NCBI RefSeq assembly: GCF_902832885.1
Contig: NZ_CADFDK010000013.1
Span: 62,001-126,000, forward strand
Source of the DNA: Burkholderia seminalis DSM 23518
GTDB taxonomy: Bacteria; Pseudomonadota; Gammaproteobacteria; Burkholderiales; Burkholderiaceae
Length of the DNA stretch: 64,000 bases
Direction of reading: 5' to 3'
Position 1 is the stretch's first letter. Each line of letters begins with the position of its first letter. The notes beneath the pieces are model-generated. The model did no database searches. It saw only the letters and a program-made list of their open reading frames with translations, and was not told where the DNA came from. Positions 45,521 through 54,688 of this stretch are shown piece by piece. A program made the translations under genes and the position numbers.

Positions 45521-46513
45521 ATGAACGACACCCCGCTCGCAGACATTGAAACGACCCCGGCGAACCCGCGCCGCCGCCGCTGGCTGCACGGCGCGGCCGC
45601 CGGTCTGGCCGGGCTCGCGCTCGGCCCGCTCGCGGCCCGGCCCGCGCTCGCCGACGACACCGGCACGCGGCTGCGCATCGGCTTCCAGAAGTACGGCAAC
45701 TTCGTCGTGCTCAAGGCACGCGGCACGCTCGAGAAGCGTCTGGCGAGCCAGGGCGTCACCGTGCAATGGCTCGAGTTCCCGGCCGGCCCGCAACTGCTCG
45801 AAGGACTGAACGCCGGTGCGATCGACGTCGGCACGGTCGGCGAAACGCCGCCGATCTTCGCGCAGGCGGGCGGCGTCGATTTCGTCTATATCGGCAACGA
45901 GCCGCCCGCGCCGCAGGGCGAGGCGATCATCGTGCTGCCCGATTCGCCGATTCGCACCGTCGCGCAACTGCGCGGCAAGAAAGTCGCGTTCAACAAGGGC
46001 TCGAACGTCCACTACCTGCTCGTGAAGGCGCTCGAACGCGCGGGCCTCACGTATGCGGACATCCAGCCGATCTACCTGACGCCCGCCGACGCACGTGCCG
46101 CGTTCGTGCAGCGCAGTGTCGATGCGTGGGTGATCTGGGATCCGTACTTCGCCGCCGCCGAGCGGCAGCTCGGCGCGCGCGTGGTCGCGAACGGCGACGA
46201 GCTCGTGCGCAACACGCAGTACTACCTCGCCGCGCGCAAGTATGCGGCCGCCCACCCGCAGGTGCTGCGCACGCTGCTCGACGAAGTCGACGCGGTCGAC
46301 CGCTGGGCCCGCGATCACGTGCCCGAGGTCGCCACGCAACTGTCGCCGCTCGTCGGCCTCGACGCGCCGACGCTCGAAATCGCGCTCAAGCGCGCCGGCT
46401 ACGGCGTGCAGCCCATCACCGATGCGACGGTCGCGTATCAGCAGAACATCGCCGACACGTTCAGCACGCTGAAGCTGATTCCGGGCAAGCTGTCGGTCGC
46501 CAGCGCACGCTGA
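45521..46513 (+). CDS. ABC transporter substrate-binding protein, SsuA-like (aliphatic sulfonates)
   Basis: 330 residues. A twin-arginine-like signal (NPRRRRWLHGAAAGLAGLAL) is followed by ARPALA cleavage. The mature sequence is classical SsuA: RIGFQKYGNFVVLKARGTLE, TVGETPPIFAQAGGVDFVYI and FNKGSNVHYLLVKALERAGL. It is the closest of the three binding proteins to SsuA. It stands alone, without permease or ATPase next to it, so it probably feeds the transporter at 38128-40709 or one encoded elsewhere. Confidence 0.85.
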   Translation: MNDTPLADIETTPANPRRRRWLHGAAAGLAGLALGPLAARPALADDTGTRLRIGFQKYGNFVVLKARGTLEKRLASQGVTVQWLEFPAGPQLLEGLNAGAIDVGTVGETPPIFAQAGGVDFVYIGNEPPAPQGEAIIVLPDSPIRTVAQLRGKKVAFNKGSNVHYLLVKALERAGLTYADIQPIYLTPADARAAFVQRSVDAWVIWDPYFAAAERQLGARVVANGDELVRNTQYYLAARKYAAAHPQVLRTLLDEVDAVDRWARDHVPEVATQLSPLVGLDAPTLEIALKRAGYGVQPITDATVAYQQNIADTFSTLKLIPGKLSVASAR

Positions 46514-46517
46514 CGCG

Positions 46518-47099
46518 TTACGGCGCGGCCGTGGCGCCGATGCGCCGCCATTCGTCGTAGTCGGTGACGAGGCCCGCGTCGTCGACCGCGATATCGGCCG
46601 CATACGTGCCGCTCTCGTAGCGATAGCGCCGCGGTGCCGTGCGCGTGTAGCGCTGCTCGCCGCGCACCAGGTCGACATCCGGAAAGCGCAACCACGCCGT
46701 GCGGATCACGGCCGATTCGCCGACGGCGAGCGCGAGCCGCCGGATCGGCAGCGTATTGGTCGACGGGCTGAAACCGAGGTCGATATCGGTCGCACCGGCA
46801 AGCGCCGGTGCCTTGACGCCGTCGATCGTCCATTGGCCGGCATCGCAGGCGATGTCCCACTGCTGCCGCGTCGTGCCGGCCCAGCGTGTCACGCGGGCCG
46901 AGCGTGTGAGCCAGTCGGCGCCGCATGCGATCGCGTAGTCGACGCGAAACGGCGTGCCGTCGATCGCGCCCGACACCGAACCCGACAGGTCGATGCCCGA
47001 GTGCGATTCGGCGAGCCGGCACCATTCGCACGCCTGCCACGTCCGCTCGATCTGCCATGCGACGCAGTGCGTGCGTATCGCTTCGGTCGGTTGCGTCAT
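46518..47099 (-). CDS. Putative glycolipid-binding domain protein (DUF1089 type)
   Basis: 193 residues, soluble, no signal peptide. Pattern of the DUF1089 putative glycolipid-binding family: beta-rich, with VDYAIACGADWLTRSARVTR, WTIDGVKAPALAGATDIDLG and FSPSTNTLPIRRLAL. The ATG behind GGAGAG was chosen. Four Cys residues, three within the first 30 positions, are unusual for a cytosolic protein and might bind metal. Divergent from a LysR gene that probably regulates it. Confidence 0.75.
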   Translation of the reverse strand: MTQPTEAIRTHCVAWQIERTWQACEWCRLAESHSGIDLSGSVSGAIDGTPFRVDYAIACGADWLTRSARVTRWAGTTRQQWDIACDAGQWTIDGVKAPALAGATDIDLGFSPSTNTLPIRRLALAVGESAVIRTAWLRFPDVDLVRGEQRYTRTAPRRYRYESGTYAADIAVDDAGLVTDYDEWRRIGATAAP

Positions 47100-47190
47100 G
47101 TCGTGCTCTCCTGTCGGTCGCGCGCAAGGAAGCCGATTTTCGCTCACGACGCCGCCGAACGCACGCGGCTTCGGCACCGGCCGCCCTCTT

Positions 47191-47209
47191 GCCGATAGTC
47201 ACTATCGGC
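47191..47209. promoter_or_regulatory. Candidate LysR operator: GCCGATAGT-C-ACTATCGGC
   Basis: A perfect 9-bp inverted repeat around one base, centred between the divergent starts at 47099 and 47295. Its position and symmetry are as expected for the LysR protein encoded at 47295. Confidence 0.6.
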
Positions 47210-47294
47210 GCCACGCACACCGCCGCACCGCCGCTGCTTTGGTACCATCCGTCGATCGGCAGGAATCGAACCGGAAGACAAAAGGCGCGACTTC

Positions 47295-48203
47295 ATGGAT
47301 TTGTTGGCGACGATGCGCATCTACGTCAGGGTCGTGGAGCGCGGCACGATGTCCGGCGCGGCGCGGGATCTCGACATGGGCCAGCCGGCCGTCAGCGAAC
47401 GCATCGAAAAACTCGAAAAGCATCTCGGCACGCGGCTGCTGATGCGCAGTGCACGCACCCTCGCCTGCACGGAGGAAGGCCGCCTCTTCTACGAACGCAG
47501 CAAGGCGCTGCTCGAAGCGGCCGAAATGGCGGTCGCATCGGTATCGAAGACGGAAAACGCGCTCGACGGCACGATCCGGCTCGCGGCGCCGCAATGCTTC
47601 GGCGAGGTCGTGATGCCGGGTGTGCTCATGCAGATTCGTACCGCCTATCCGAAGCTGCATATCGACCTGGTGCTGAACGACGAAATCGTCGATCCGGTCA
47701 CCGAGGGCGTCGACATTTCGATCCGGGTCGGCCAGCTGGGCGACGGCGGGTACATCGCGTACGCGCTCGGCGCGGTCGGCCGCGTGCTCGTCGCCGCGCC
47801 GTCGTATCTGGACCGGCACGGCCCGATCGAAACGAAGGCCGATCTCGCGCACCACCCGTTCATCCGCGTGAAAGGCGTGTTCGCGAGCGAACAGGTGCCG
47901 CTGCAGTGTGACGGCAGCGCGGTCGAATACGCGCGGATCCGGACGGTCATGACCACGAGCCACTGGCGCCCGATGTTCGACACGATCGCGGCGGGCGGCG
48001 GCATCGGCGTGGTCCAGCAGCCGGCGTGCGCCGACGCGCTCGCGCACGGCCGGCTGGTCCGGCTCCTGCCGCAATACGCCGTTCCCGACTTCGCGCTCAA
48101 CGTGCTCGTGCACGCGCAGCGGCCGCTGCCGCCGCGCGTGCGCGCGGTCGTCGACCTGCTGAAGCAGGCACTCCCGCCGCGGCTCACGCAGCACCACCGG
48201 TAG
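47295..48203 (+). CDS. LysR-family transcriptional regulator
   Basis: 302 residues. Winged helix MDLLATMRIYVRVVERGTMS with MGQPAVSERIEKLEKHLGTR; binding domain from about 90 with IRLAAPQCFGEVVMPGVLMQ. Belongs to the common CrgA/DmlR-like branch. Divergent from the DUF1089-type gene, convergent with potE. Confidence 0.86.
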   Translation: MDLLATMRIYVRVVERGTMSGAARDLDMGQPAVSERIEKLEKHLGTRLLMRSARTLACTEEGRLFYERSKALLEAAEMAVASVSKTENALDGTIRLAAPQCFGEVVMPGVLMQIRTAYPKLHIDLVLNDEIVDPVTEGVDISIRVGQLGDGGYIAYALGAVGRVLVAAPSYLDRHGPIETKADLAHHPFIRVKGVFASEQVPLQCDGSAVEYARIRTVMTTSHWRPMFDTIAAGGGIGVVQQPACADALAHGRLVRLLPQYAVPDFALNVLVHAQRPLPPRVRAVVDLLKQALPPRLTQHHR

Positions 48204-48229
48204 CCGTCACCGGCCGCCGGCGGCCGCGC

Positions 48230-49615
48230 TCACGCCTGCAGCGACTTCCCCGGCTCCTTCACGTGCGCGTCGACTTCCATCTGGTAGAAGCGCGCGCTGA
48301 CGAAACCGAACAGCGTCCAGCCCAGGAACACGCACAGGCCGCCGAGCATCAGCGCCTGCTCGCCCGAGCTGAACAGCGCATAGAAGCTGTACGCGGTGGC
48401 GACCATCGCGATCACGTTCGTCACCAGCGCCTTGCCGGGCGGCACCTTCGCGACCTTCTGGATGGTGATCAGCGCGGCCATCGACATCACGTAGGGCACG
48501 AGGTTCGTCACGACCGCGAGATCGACGATCTTCTGGAACTGGCTGCTCAGTTCCGGGCTGATCGTCATCAGCGCCAGCACGACCTGCGCGACGAGCAGGA
48601 TCACCATGCCGACGATCGGCGTGCCCGTGCGCGTCGCCTTCGCGAACACCGGCAGGAAGTAACCGACGTCCGCCGAGCTCTTGAACACCTGCGCGACCGT
48701 GAACTGCCAGCCGAGCAGCGAGCCGATGCACGCGATCACCATCAGCGCGGTGACGATCGTGCCGACGGTCGGCGTGAACATCGTCGCGAAGGCGATGCCG
48801 AACGGCGCGTTCGACTTCGCGAGGATCGCGTTGGGCACGATGCCCGCGATCACGTTGGTCGACACGATGTAGAAGATCGCCGACGCGATCGTGCCGCCGA
48901 GCACGGCGATCGGCACGTTGCGCTCCGGATTCTCGACGGCGTCCGAGTTCGCGCACGCCGATTCGAGCCCGAGGAAAGCCCACAGCGTCACCGCGATCGA
49001 GCTGCCGACGGCCGGCCCGAACGGCAGGTTGCCCGGGTTCCATGCCGCGCCCCAGGTCGCGCCGCTGAACCAGAACCAGCCGATCAGCGACACGACGACG
49101 ACCGGAATGATCACGCCCCACACGGTCACCGAGCCGATCCGGCCGGTGATGCGCGAGCCGCCGAAGTTCGCGACCGTCGTGAGCACGAGCAGGAAGATCG
49201 TCCACAGGCCCGTCTGCAGCGGCGACAGCGTCGCGTCGAACAGCACGGTGCCGTAGCCGACCGCCGTGACGCCGATCGCGACGTTGGCGATCACGAGCGA
49301 CAGCCCGTACGTGTAGTTCGCCATGTAGTTGCCGGCCTTGCCGAACGCGTACTCCGCGTAGCCGCCCATCCCGCCCGGCTTGCGGCTCAGCATCCCGCAG
49401 CGCGCGAACGCGTAGGCCAGCGCGAGCGAGCCGCCGGCCGTGACGATCCACGACAGCAGCGAGATCGTGCCGACCTGCGCGAGCTTCGACGGCAGCAGGA
49501 TGATGCCGGAGCCCATCATGTTGACCGCCGTGAGAATGGTCAGCTGCCAGACGTTCATCCGGTTCTTCTGCACGGCCGCCGGGGCCGCGTCGGTCATGCG
49601 CGCTGCGTTTTCCAT
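48230..49615 (-). CDS. potE: Putrescine:ornithine antiporter
   Basis: 461 residues, about 12 helices, APC superfamily. Sequence follows E. coli PotE almost throughout: QLTILTAVNMMGSGIILLPS, SRKPGGMGGYAEYAFGKAGN, TLWAFLGLESACANSDAVEN and LLGWQFTVAQVFKSSADVGY. PotE exchanges external ornithine for putrescine or imports putrescine with protons. It lies 58 bases downstream of adiA on the same strand rather than next to the ornithine decarboxylase, so it may serve both decarboxylases. Confidence 0.92.
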   Translation of the reverse strand: MENAARMTDAAPAAVQKNRMNVWQLTILTAVNMMGSGIILLPSKLAQVGTISLLSWIVTAGGSLALAYAFARCGMLSRKPGGMGGYAEYAFGKAGNYMANYTYGLSLVIANVAIGVTAVGYGTVLFDATLSPLQTGLWTIFLLVLTTVANFGGSRITGRIGSVTVWGVIIPVVVVSLIGWFWFSGATWGAAWNPGNLPFGPAVGSSIAVTLWAFLGLESACANSDAVENPERNVPIAVLGGTIASAIFYIVSTNVIAGIVPNAILAKSNAPFGIAFATMFTPTVGTIVTALMVIACIGSLLGWQFTVAQVFKSSADVGYFLPVFAKATRTGTPIVGMVILLVAQVVLALMTISPELSSQFQKIVDLAVVTNLVPYVMSMAALITIQKVAKVPPGKALVTNVIAMVATAYSFYALFSSGEQALMLGGLCVFLGWTLFGFVSARFYQMEVDAHVKEPGKSLQA

Positions 49616-49673
49616 GATGTCGATCCTTCGATGTGGGGCCGCCGCGCGGCCGGTCGCTCGTTCGTTCGGGCGC

Positions 49674-51974
49674 TCACGCGGTCAGGCAGTACACGCGGTA
49701 CGTGCCGTCCTCGACTTCCACGCCATGCGTGTCGTGCGCAAAACCCGGGAAACGCCGGTCGTACGCCTCGAGCGCCTTCAGGTAGCCGAGCACCGGGCCG
49801 CCTGCCGGCCCCGCGTTCTCGCCCGGCATCAAGAGCGGAATGCCCGGCGGATACGGCACGACGCCGGTGGCGACGGTGCGCCCGGCCAGTTCGTCGAGCG
49901 TGACCTGCTCGACGCGGCCCTGCACGAGATGCTCGTACGCGCGCACCGGGCTCATCTCCGGCTTCGGCAGGATCGAGAACGCTTCCGACATCAGCCGGGT
50001 CGTGCCGAGCTGTTCCATCGCCGCGAACATCGTGTCGGCCAGGTCCTTCAGCCCCATGCCCGCGTAGCGCGCGCCATGCTCCTTCGCGAGCGACGGAATC
50101 GCCATGTCGAGCGGCAGGTTCGCGTCGTAGTCGCGCTTGAAGTCGCACAGCGCGCTGACGAGCGAGCCCCACTTGCCCTTCGTGATGCCGATCGAGAACA
50201 GGAACAGGATCGTGAAGTCGGTCGTCTTCTCGACGACGATCCCGCGCGCGTCGAGATACGCGGTCACGACGCTCGCCGGGATGCCGACCGGCATCAGGCC
50301 GCCGGCCGGTGCGACGCCCGGCGTGACGATCGACACCTTGATCGGATCGAGCATGCAGTAGCCGTCCTCGATGTTGCCGAAGCCGTGCCATTGCGCACCG
50401 GGGCGCAGCACCCAGCATGACGGGTCGCTCGCGAGCAGCTCGGCCGGCGCGTCGTGGAACGGCAGCGTACGGCCCGTGCGCGCCTCGAGTACCGTGTCGG
50501 GCTGCCAGCATTCGAAGAACCAGTCGCCCTTCGCGCCGAATTCGTTGTTCATCCGCGCGATCATCTGCCGGAACGCGACGGCCTCCTCGATCGACTCGTG
50601 CGTCAACGCCGCGCCGCCGGGGCCGTCCATCATCGCCGCCGCGACGTCGTTCGACGCGATGATCGCGTAGTTCGGCGACGTCGACGCATGCATCATGAAC
50701 GTTTCGTTGAACTGGCCATGCGGAATCGGGCTGCGGCCGTCGCGCACGTGGATGTACGACGCCTGCGACAACGCGGTCAGCAGCTTGTGCGTCGACTGCG
50801 TCGCGAACACCGTGGGCCGGTCGGCATGATGGTCGCGCGGGTCGCCGTGCATCGCATGGCGGTCGCGGTAGATCGGGTTGAAACGCGCGTAGCCGTACCA
50901 GGCTTCGTCGAAATGCAACCGGTCGACGCTCGCGCCGAGCAGTTCTTCCACGCGCGTGACGTTGTAGCAGAGCCCGTCGTACGTCGAGTTCGTGATGATC
51001 GCGTGCTTCGGCTGGCGATCGGCCAGCCCGGCCGTGAGCGGGTTCGACGCGATCGCCTCGCGGATCGCCGTCTGCGTGAGACGCTCGGATGCGATCGGCC
51101 CGATGATCCCGTAGCGGTTGCGCGTCGGCACGAGGTAGGTCGGGATCGCGCCCGACATCGTCATCGCGTGCTCCGCCGACTTGTGACAGTTGCGGTCGCA
51201 CAGCGCGATCTGGTCGCGGCTCACGCTCGCCATCAGGATGATGCGGTTCGACGTCGACGAGCCGTTCGTCACGTGATACGTGCGATGCGCGCCGAACACG
51301 CGCGCCGCGTAGCGTTCGCTTTCGCCGATCGGGCCCGAGTGATCGAGCAGCGAGCCGAGTTCGCCGACCGAGATCGACAGGTCCGAGCGGAACAGCGATT
51401 CGCCGAAGTATTCGAAGAACGCGCGGCCGACCGGCGATTTCAGGAAGCCCGTGCCGCCCGTATGGCCGGGCGTATGCCACGAATACTCATAGACCCGCGA
51501 GAACTTCGCGAGCGCGCCGAACATCGGCGGCAGCACGTTCGCGCGATAGCGTTCGATCGCCGCGTGGATGCGGCCGCCGATGAAGTCGGCCGTATCCTCG
51601 AGCAGCCACACGAAATCGTCGACCTGCCCCATCACCGCGGACGGCACCGACGATGCCACGCTGCGGTCGGCCAGCAGGAAGATCGGCACGTTGCCGTTGC
51701 GCTGCCGGACCGCGTCGACCACGGCCTCGGACGGCCCGTGGCCGTCCACGCCGAGATCCCAGTCGAGCAGCACGCACTGGATCGACGGATCGGAACGGAT
51801 CAGCATGATCGCATCGTCGGCGGAGGTCGCCGTGAGCACGTCGATGTCGCGTTGCGCGAGCTCCGCGCTCAGCGTACGAACCGCTCGCCCGGTCGCCGTT
51901 TCCTGCGTGATCTCGTCGTCGACCAGCAGCGCGCGCATGCCGAGCCGACGAATGCCACCGGCAGAAGTATTCAT
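49674..51974 (-). CDS. adiA: Arginine decarboxylase, biodegradative AdiA type
   Basis: 766 residues, fold-type I PLP decarboxylase. N-terminal wing domain (about 10-140) resembles a receiver domain (ALLVDDEITQ, VLLDWDLGVDG). PLP Lys397 in TQSTHKLLTALSQAS; Asp356 in HFDEAW contacts the pyridine nitrogen. Segments around residues 396-430, and LDPIKVSIVTPG, match AdiA better than CadA or SpeC. It converts arginine to agmatine and CO2, consuming a proton, as in acid resistance. GAGGG precedes the ATG. Divergent from the ornithine decarboxylase. Confidence 0.88.
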   Translation of the reverse strand: MNTSAGGIRRLGMRALLVDDEITQETATGRAVRTLSAELAQRDIDVLTATSADDAIMLIRSDPSIQCVLLDWDLGVDGHGPSEAVVDAVRQRNGNVPIFLLADRSVASSVPSAVMGQVDDFVWLLEDTADFIGGRIHAAIERYRANVLPPMFGALAKFSRVYEYSWHTPGHTGGTGFLKSPVGRAFFEYFGESLFRSDLSISVGELGSLLDHSGPIGESERYAARVFGAHRTYHVTNGSSTSNRIILMASVSRDQIALCDRNCHKSAEHAMTMSGAIPTYLVPTRNRYGIIGPIASERLTQTAIREAIASNPLTAGLADRQPKHAIITNSTYDGLCYNVTRVEELLGASVDRLHFDEAWYGYARFNPIYRDRHAMHGDPRDHHADRPTVFATQSTHKLLTALSQASYIHVRDGRSPIPHGQFNETFMMHASTSPNYAIIASNDVAAAMMDGPGGAALTHESIEEAVAFRQMIARMNNEFGAKGDWFFECWQPDTVLEARTGRTLPFHDAPAELLASDPSCWVLRPGAQWHGFGNIEDGYCMLDPIKVSIVTPGVAPAGGLMPVGIPASVVTAYLDARGIVVEKTTDFTILFLFSIGITKGKWGSLVSALCDFKRDYDANLPLDMAIPSLAKEHGARYAGMGLKDLADTMFAAMEQLGTTRLMSEAFSILPKPEMSPVRAYEHLVQGRVEQVTLDELAGRTVATGVVPYPPGIPLLMPGENAGPAGGPVLGYLKALEAYDRRFPGFAHDTHGVEVEDGTYRVYCLTA

Positions 51975-52482
51975 GATGTTGCCCTCGCGGTTCCGATGCT
52001 TCGATTGTTGTGTTGTTCATCTCACGAGCACGCGAACAGCAGGCCACGGTCCGCGGCGTGAGACGCTCGCAATTCCGGTTTGATTCGCCATCCAATTCGG
52101 AGCCGACTATGCCATAGATGTCTTTCGGTGAAAAGCTGACGATTCGGTAAAACCATCGGCGCCTTTCAAAACGGATTTCATAATTGAATCATTTTTATGT
52201 GCAATGCAGCACGGCAATTCCCGATTATTTGATCCTTCTCATCCTTGAATGACATTGTCGATTCCGGTCGATTGAATTCGCACGCTTTTGTTGCTACGAT
52301 CGGCTGCACCGGGCACGGCCCGATCGCGGCCGTGCCGCGCCGCGCAAGGCTCCATTGCGCAGCGCGCATTCGGCCTTCGGCATTCGCGGGAGCGTTTCAA
52401 TCGGCTGCGGCGCATGTCGGATCAGAGCGACGTGCCGGTGCGAATACGGCTCCCGCTTCCGCACATTTACGGGAGAGTTTGC
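51975..52482. promoter_or_regulatory. adiA-speF divergent promoter region
   Basis: 508 bases with no supported gene. The stretch 52120-52310 is markedly A/T-rich for this sequence (for instance AATTGAATCATTTTTATG near 52183), so both promoters probably lie there. The frame of speF is open upstream to 52288, but earlier starts lack a ribosome site. I found no leader-peptide or riboswitch pattern that I could defend. Confidence 0.5.
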
Positions 52483-54663
52483 GTGAGCCTGTTGAAAATC
52501 GCAGTCGAGCCGGCGCTGATTGGCGCCTTCCTCACCACGCACGAACAGGTCGACGTATTCCAGACCGATTTCACGAATATCGCGGCAGTCGTCGTCGGAA
52601 TTGATTCGGCACAAAAGGTGCTGAATACCGTCGAAAGAACCGGTTTCGCGATTCCGTTCTTCGTCGCGGTCGAGCCCGACCAGGAAGTGCCGCCGTCGGT
52701 GCTGCCGCGCGCGAGCGGCGTGATCCAGCTCCGGCACGGCGGCCGCCACTACTACGGCCGGCAGATTTCCGCCGCCGCCGACATCTACAGCGAGAACCTG
52801 CTGCCGCCGTTCTTCAAGGTCATGCGCGAATACGTGCAGCGCGGCTACGTGGAGTTCGACTGCCCGGGCCACCAGGGCGGCCAGTTCTTCTCCAGTCATC
52901 CGCTCGGCCGGATGTTCTTCGACTTCTTCGGCGAAACGATCTTTCGCTCGGACCTCTGCAACGCGGACGTCCGGCTCGGCGACCTGCTGATCCACGAAGG
53001 CCCGGCGCTGGAAGCGCAGCGCAATGCCGCGCGGATCTACAACGCGGACAAGACCTGGTTCGTGCTGAACGGCACGTCGACGTCGAACAAGGTCGTCACG
53101 AGCGCGTTGCTCGCGCCGGACGATCTCGTGCTGTTCGACCGCAACAATCACAAGTCGGTGCACCTCGGCGCGCTGGTGCTGTCCGGCGCGCGGCCGGTGT
53201 ACCTCGAAACCGCGCGCAACGCGTGGGGCCTCATCGGCGGCGTCGACAGCGCGGCGCTCGACGAAGCGCGCATTCGTGACGCGATCCGCGACGTCGCGCC
53301 CGAGCGCGCGGACCTGCCACGCCCGTTCCGGCTGGCGGTGATCCAGCTCGGCACCTACGACGGCACGATCTACAACGCCCGCGAGATCGTCGACCGGATC
53401 GGCCATCTGTGCGACTACATCCTGTTCGATTCGGCGTGGGTCGGCTACGAGCAGTTCATCCCGATGATGCAGGACTGCTCGCCGCTGATGCTGACGCTCG
53501 GCCCCGACGATCCCGGCATCTTCGTCACGCAGTCGGTGCACAAGCAGCAGGCCGGCTTCTCGCAAACGTCGCAGATCCACAAGAAGGACAGCCACATCGA
53601 AGGCCAGAAGCGCTTCTGCGATCACCGCCGCTTCAACAACGCGTACATGATCCACGCGTCGACGAGCCCGTTCTACCCGATGTTCGCGGCGCTCGACGTC
53701 AACGCGCAGATGCACGCGGGCCCGGCCGGCAAGCGTCTGTGGCGCGACTGCGTCGCACACGGTGTCGATACGCGCAAGCTGCTGATGAAGACCTGCCGCC
53801 AGATCCGTCCGTTCGTTCCGCAACAGATCGACGGCCGCCCGTGGGCCGACTACCCGACCGAGCAGATCGTCGACGACCTGCGCTTCTTCCGCTTCCACCC
53901 GTCCGACACGTGGCACGGCTTCGAAGGTTATGCGGACGACCAGTACTTCGTCGATCCATGCAAGCTGCTGCTGACGACGCCCGGCATCGATCGCGACACG
54001 CACGAGTACGCGCCGTTCGGTGCACCGGCGCCGATCCTCGCGCGCTACCTGCGCGAGCACGGCGTCGTGCCCGAGAAAGCCGACCTGTACACGATCCTGT
54101 TCCTGCTCACGCCGTCGGAAAGTTTCGGCAAGCTGCAGCATCTGGTCGCGCACCTCGCGCAGTTCGAACGCCATCTCGACCAGGACACGCCGCTGCGCGA
54201 AGCGATTCCGTCGCTGTGCGAAGCCTATCCGGAGCTGTACGGCACCATGCGCCTGCGGCAGCTGTGCCAGCGCATGCACGACTTCTACCGCAGCCACGAC
54301 ATGAAGCACCTGCAGAAGCAGATGTTCCGGCGCGCGCAGTTTCCGAAGCAGGTGATGCAACCGCAGGCCGCGAACGCCGAGCTGATCCGCAACAACGTCG
54401 AGCTCGTCACGCTCGATCGCATCGAAGGCCGGATCGCGACCGAAGGCGCGCTGCCCTATCCGCCCGGCATCTTCTGCGTGGTGCCCGGCGAAGCCTGGGG
54501 CGGCCCGGCGCTCGACTACTTCCGGGCGCTCGAAGCCGGGATCAACGCACTGCCGGGCTTCGAGCCGGAGATCCAGGGCGTGTACCTGCAGACGCGGCCG
54601 GACGGCACGAAGCAGGCATCGGCGTACGTGGTGGCGGCCGGCGCCGACGCGTCGCTCGCGTGA
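52483..54663 (+). CDS. speF: Ornithine decarboxylase, SpeC/SpeF type
   Basis: 726 residues from a GTG with GGGAG spaced seven bases upstream. An ATG 20 codons earlier has no ribosome site. Wing domain about 1-100; PLP Lys354 in TQSVHKQQAGFSQTSQIHKK. Very close to E. coli SpeF/SpeC: ENLLPPFF, CNADVRLGDLLIHEG, LFDSAWVGYEQFIPMM and AEGALPYPPG equivalents are all present. It decarboxylates ornithine to putrescine. Together with the adjacent adiA and potE it gives a polyamine/acid-stress module. Confidence 0.9.
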   Translation: MSLLKIAVEPALIGAFLTTHEQVDVFQTDFTNIAAVVVGIDSAQKVLNTVERTGFAIPFFVAVEPDQEVPPSVLPRASGVIQLRHGGRHYYGRQISAAADIYSENLLPPFFKVMREYVQRGYVEFDCPGHQGGQFFSSHPLGRMFFDFFGETIFRSDLCNADVRLGDLLIHEGPALEAQRNAARIYNADKTWFVLNGTSTSNKVVTSALLAPDDLVLFDRNNHKSVHLGALVLSGARPVYLETARNAWGLIGGVDSAALDEARIRDAIRDVAPERADLPRPFRLAVIQLGTYDGTIYNAREIVDRIGHLCDYILFDSAWVGYEQFIPMMQDCSPLMLTLGPDDPGIFVTQSVHKQQAGFSQTSQIHKKDSHIEGQKRFCDHRRFNNAYMIHASTSPFYPMFAALDVNAQMHAGPAGKRLWRDCVAHGVDTRKLLMKTCRQIRPFVPQQIDGRPWADYPTEQIVDDLRFFRFHPSDTWHGFEGYADDQYFVDPCKLLLTTPGIDRDTHEYAPFGAPAPILARYLREHGVVPEKADLYTILFLLTPSESFGKLQHLVAHLAQFERHLDQDTPLREAIPSLCEAYPELYGTMRLRQLCQRMHDFYRSHDMKHLQKQMFRRAQFPKQVMQPQAANAELIRNNVELVTLDRIEGRIATEGALPYPPGIFCVVPGEAWGGPALDYFRALEAGINALPGFEPEIQGVYLQTRPDGTKQASAYVVAAGADASLA

Positions 54664-54688
54664 ACCGGGCCGGCGGCCGCCTGCCGCG

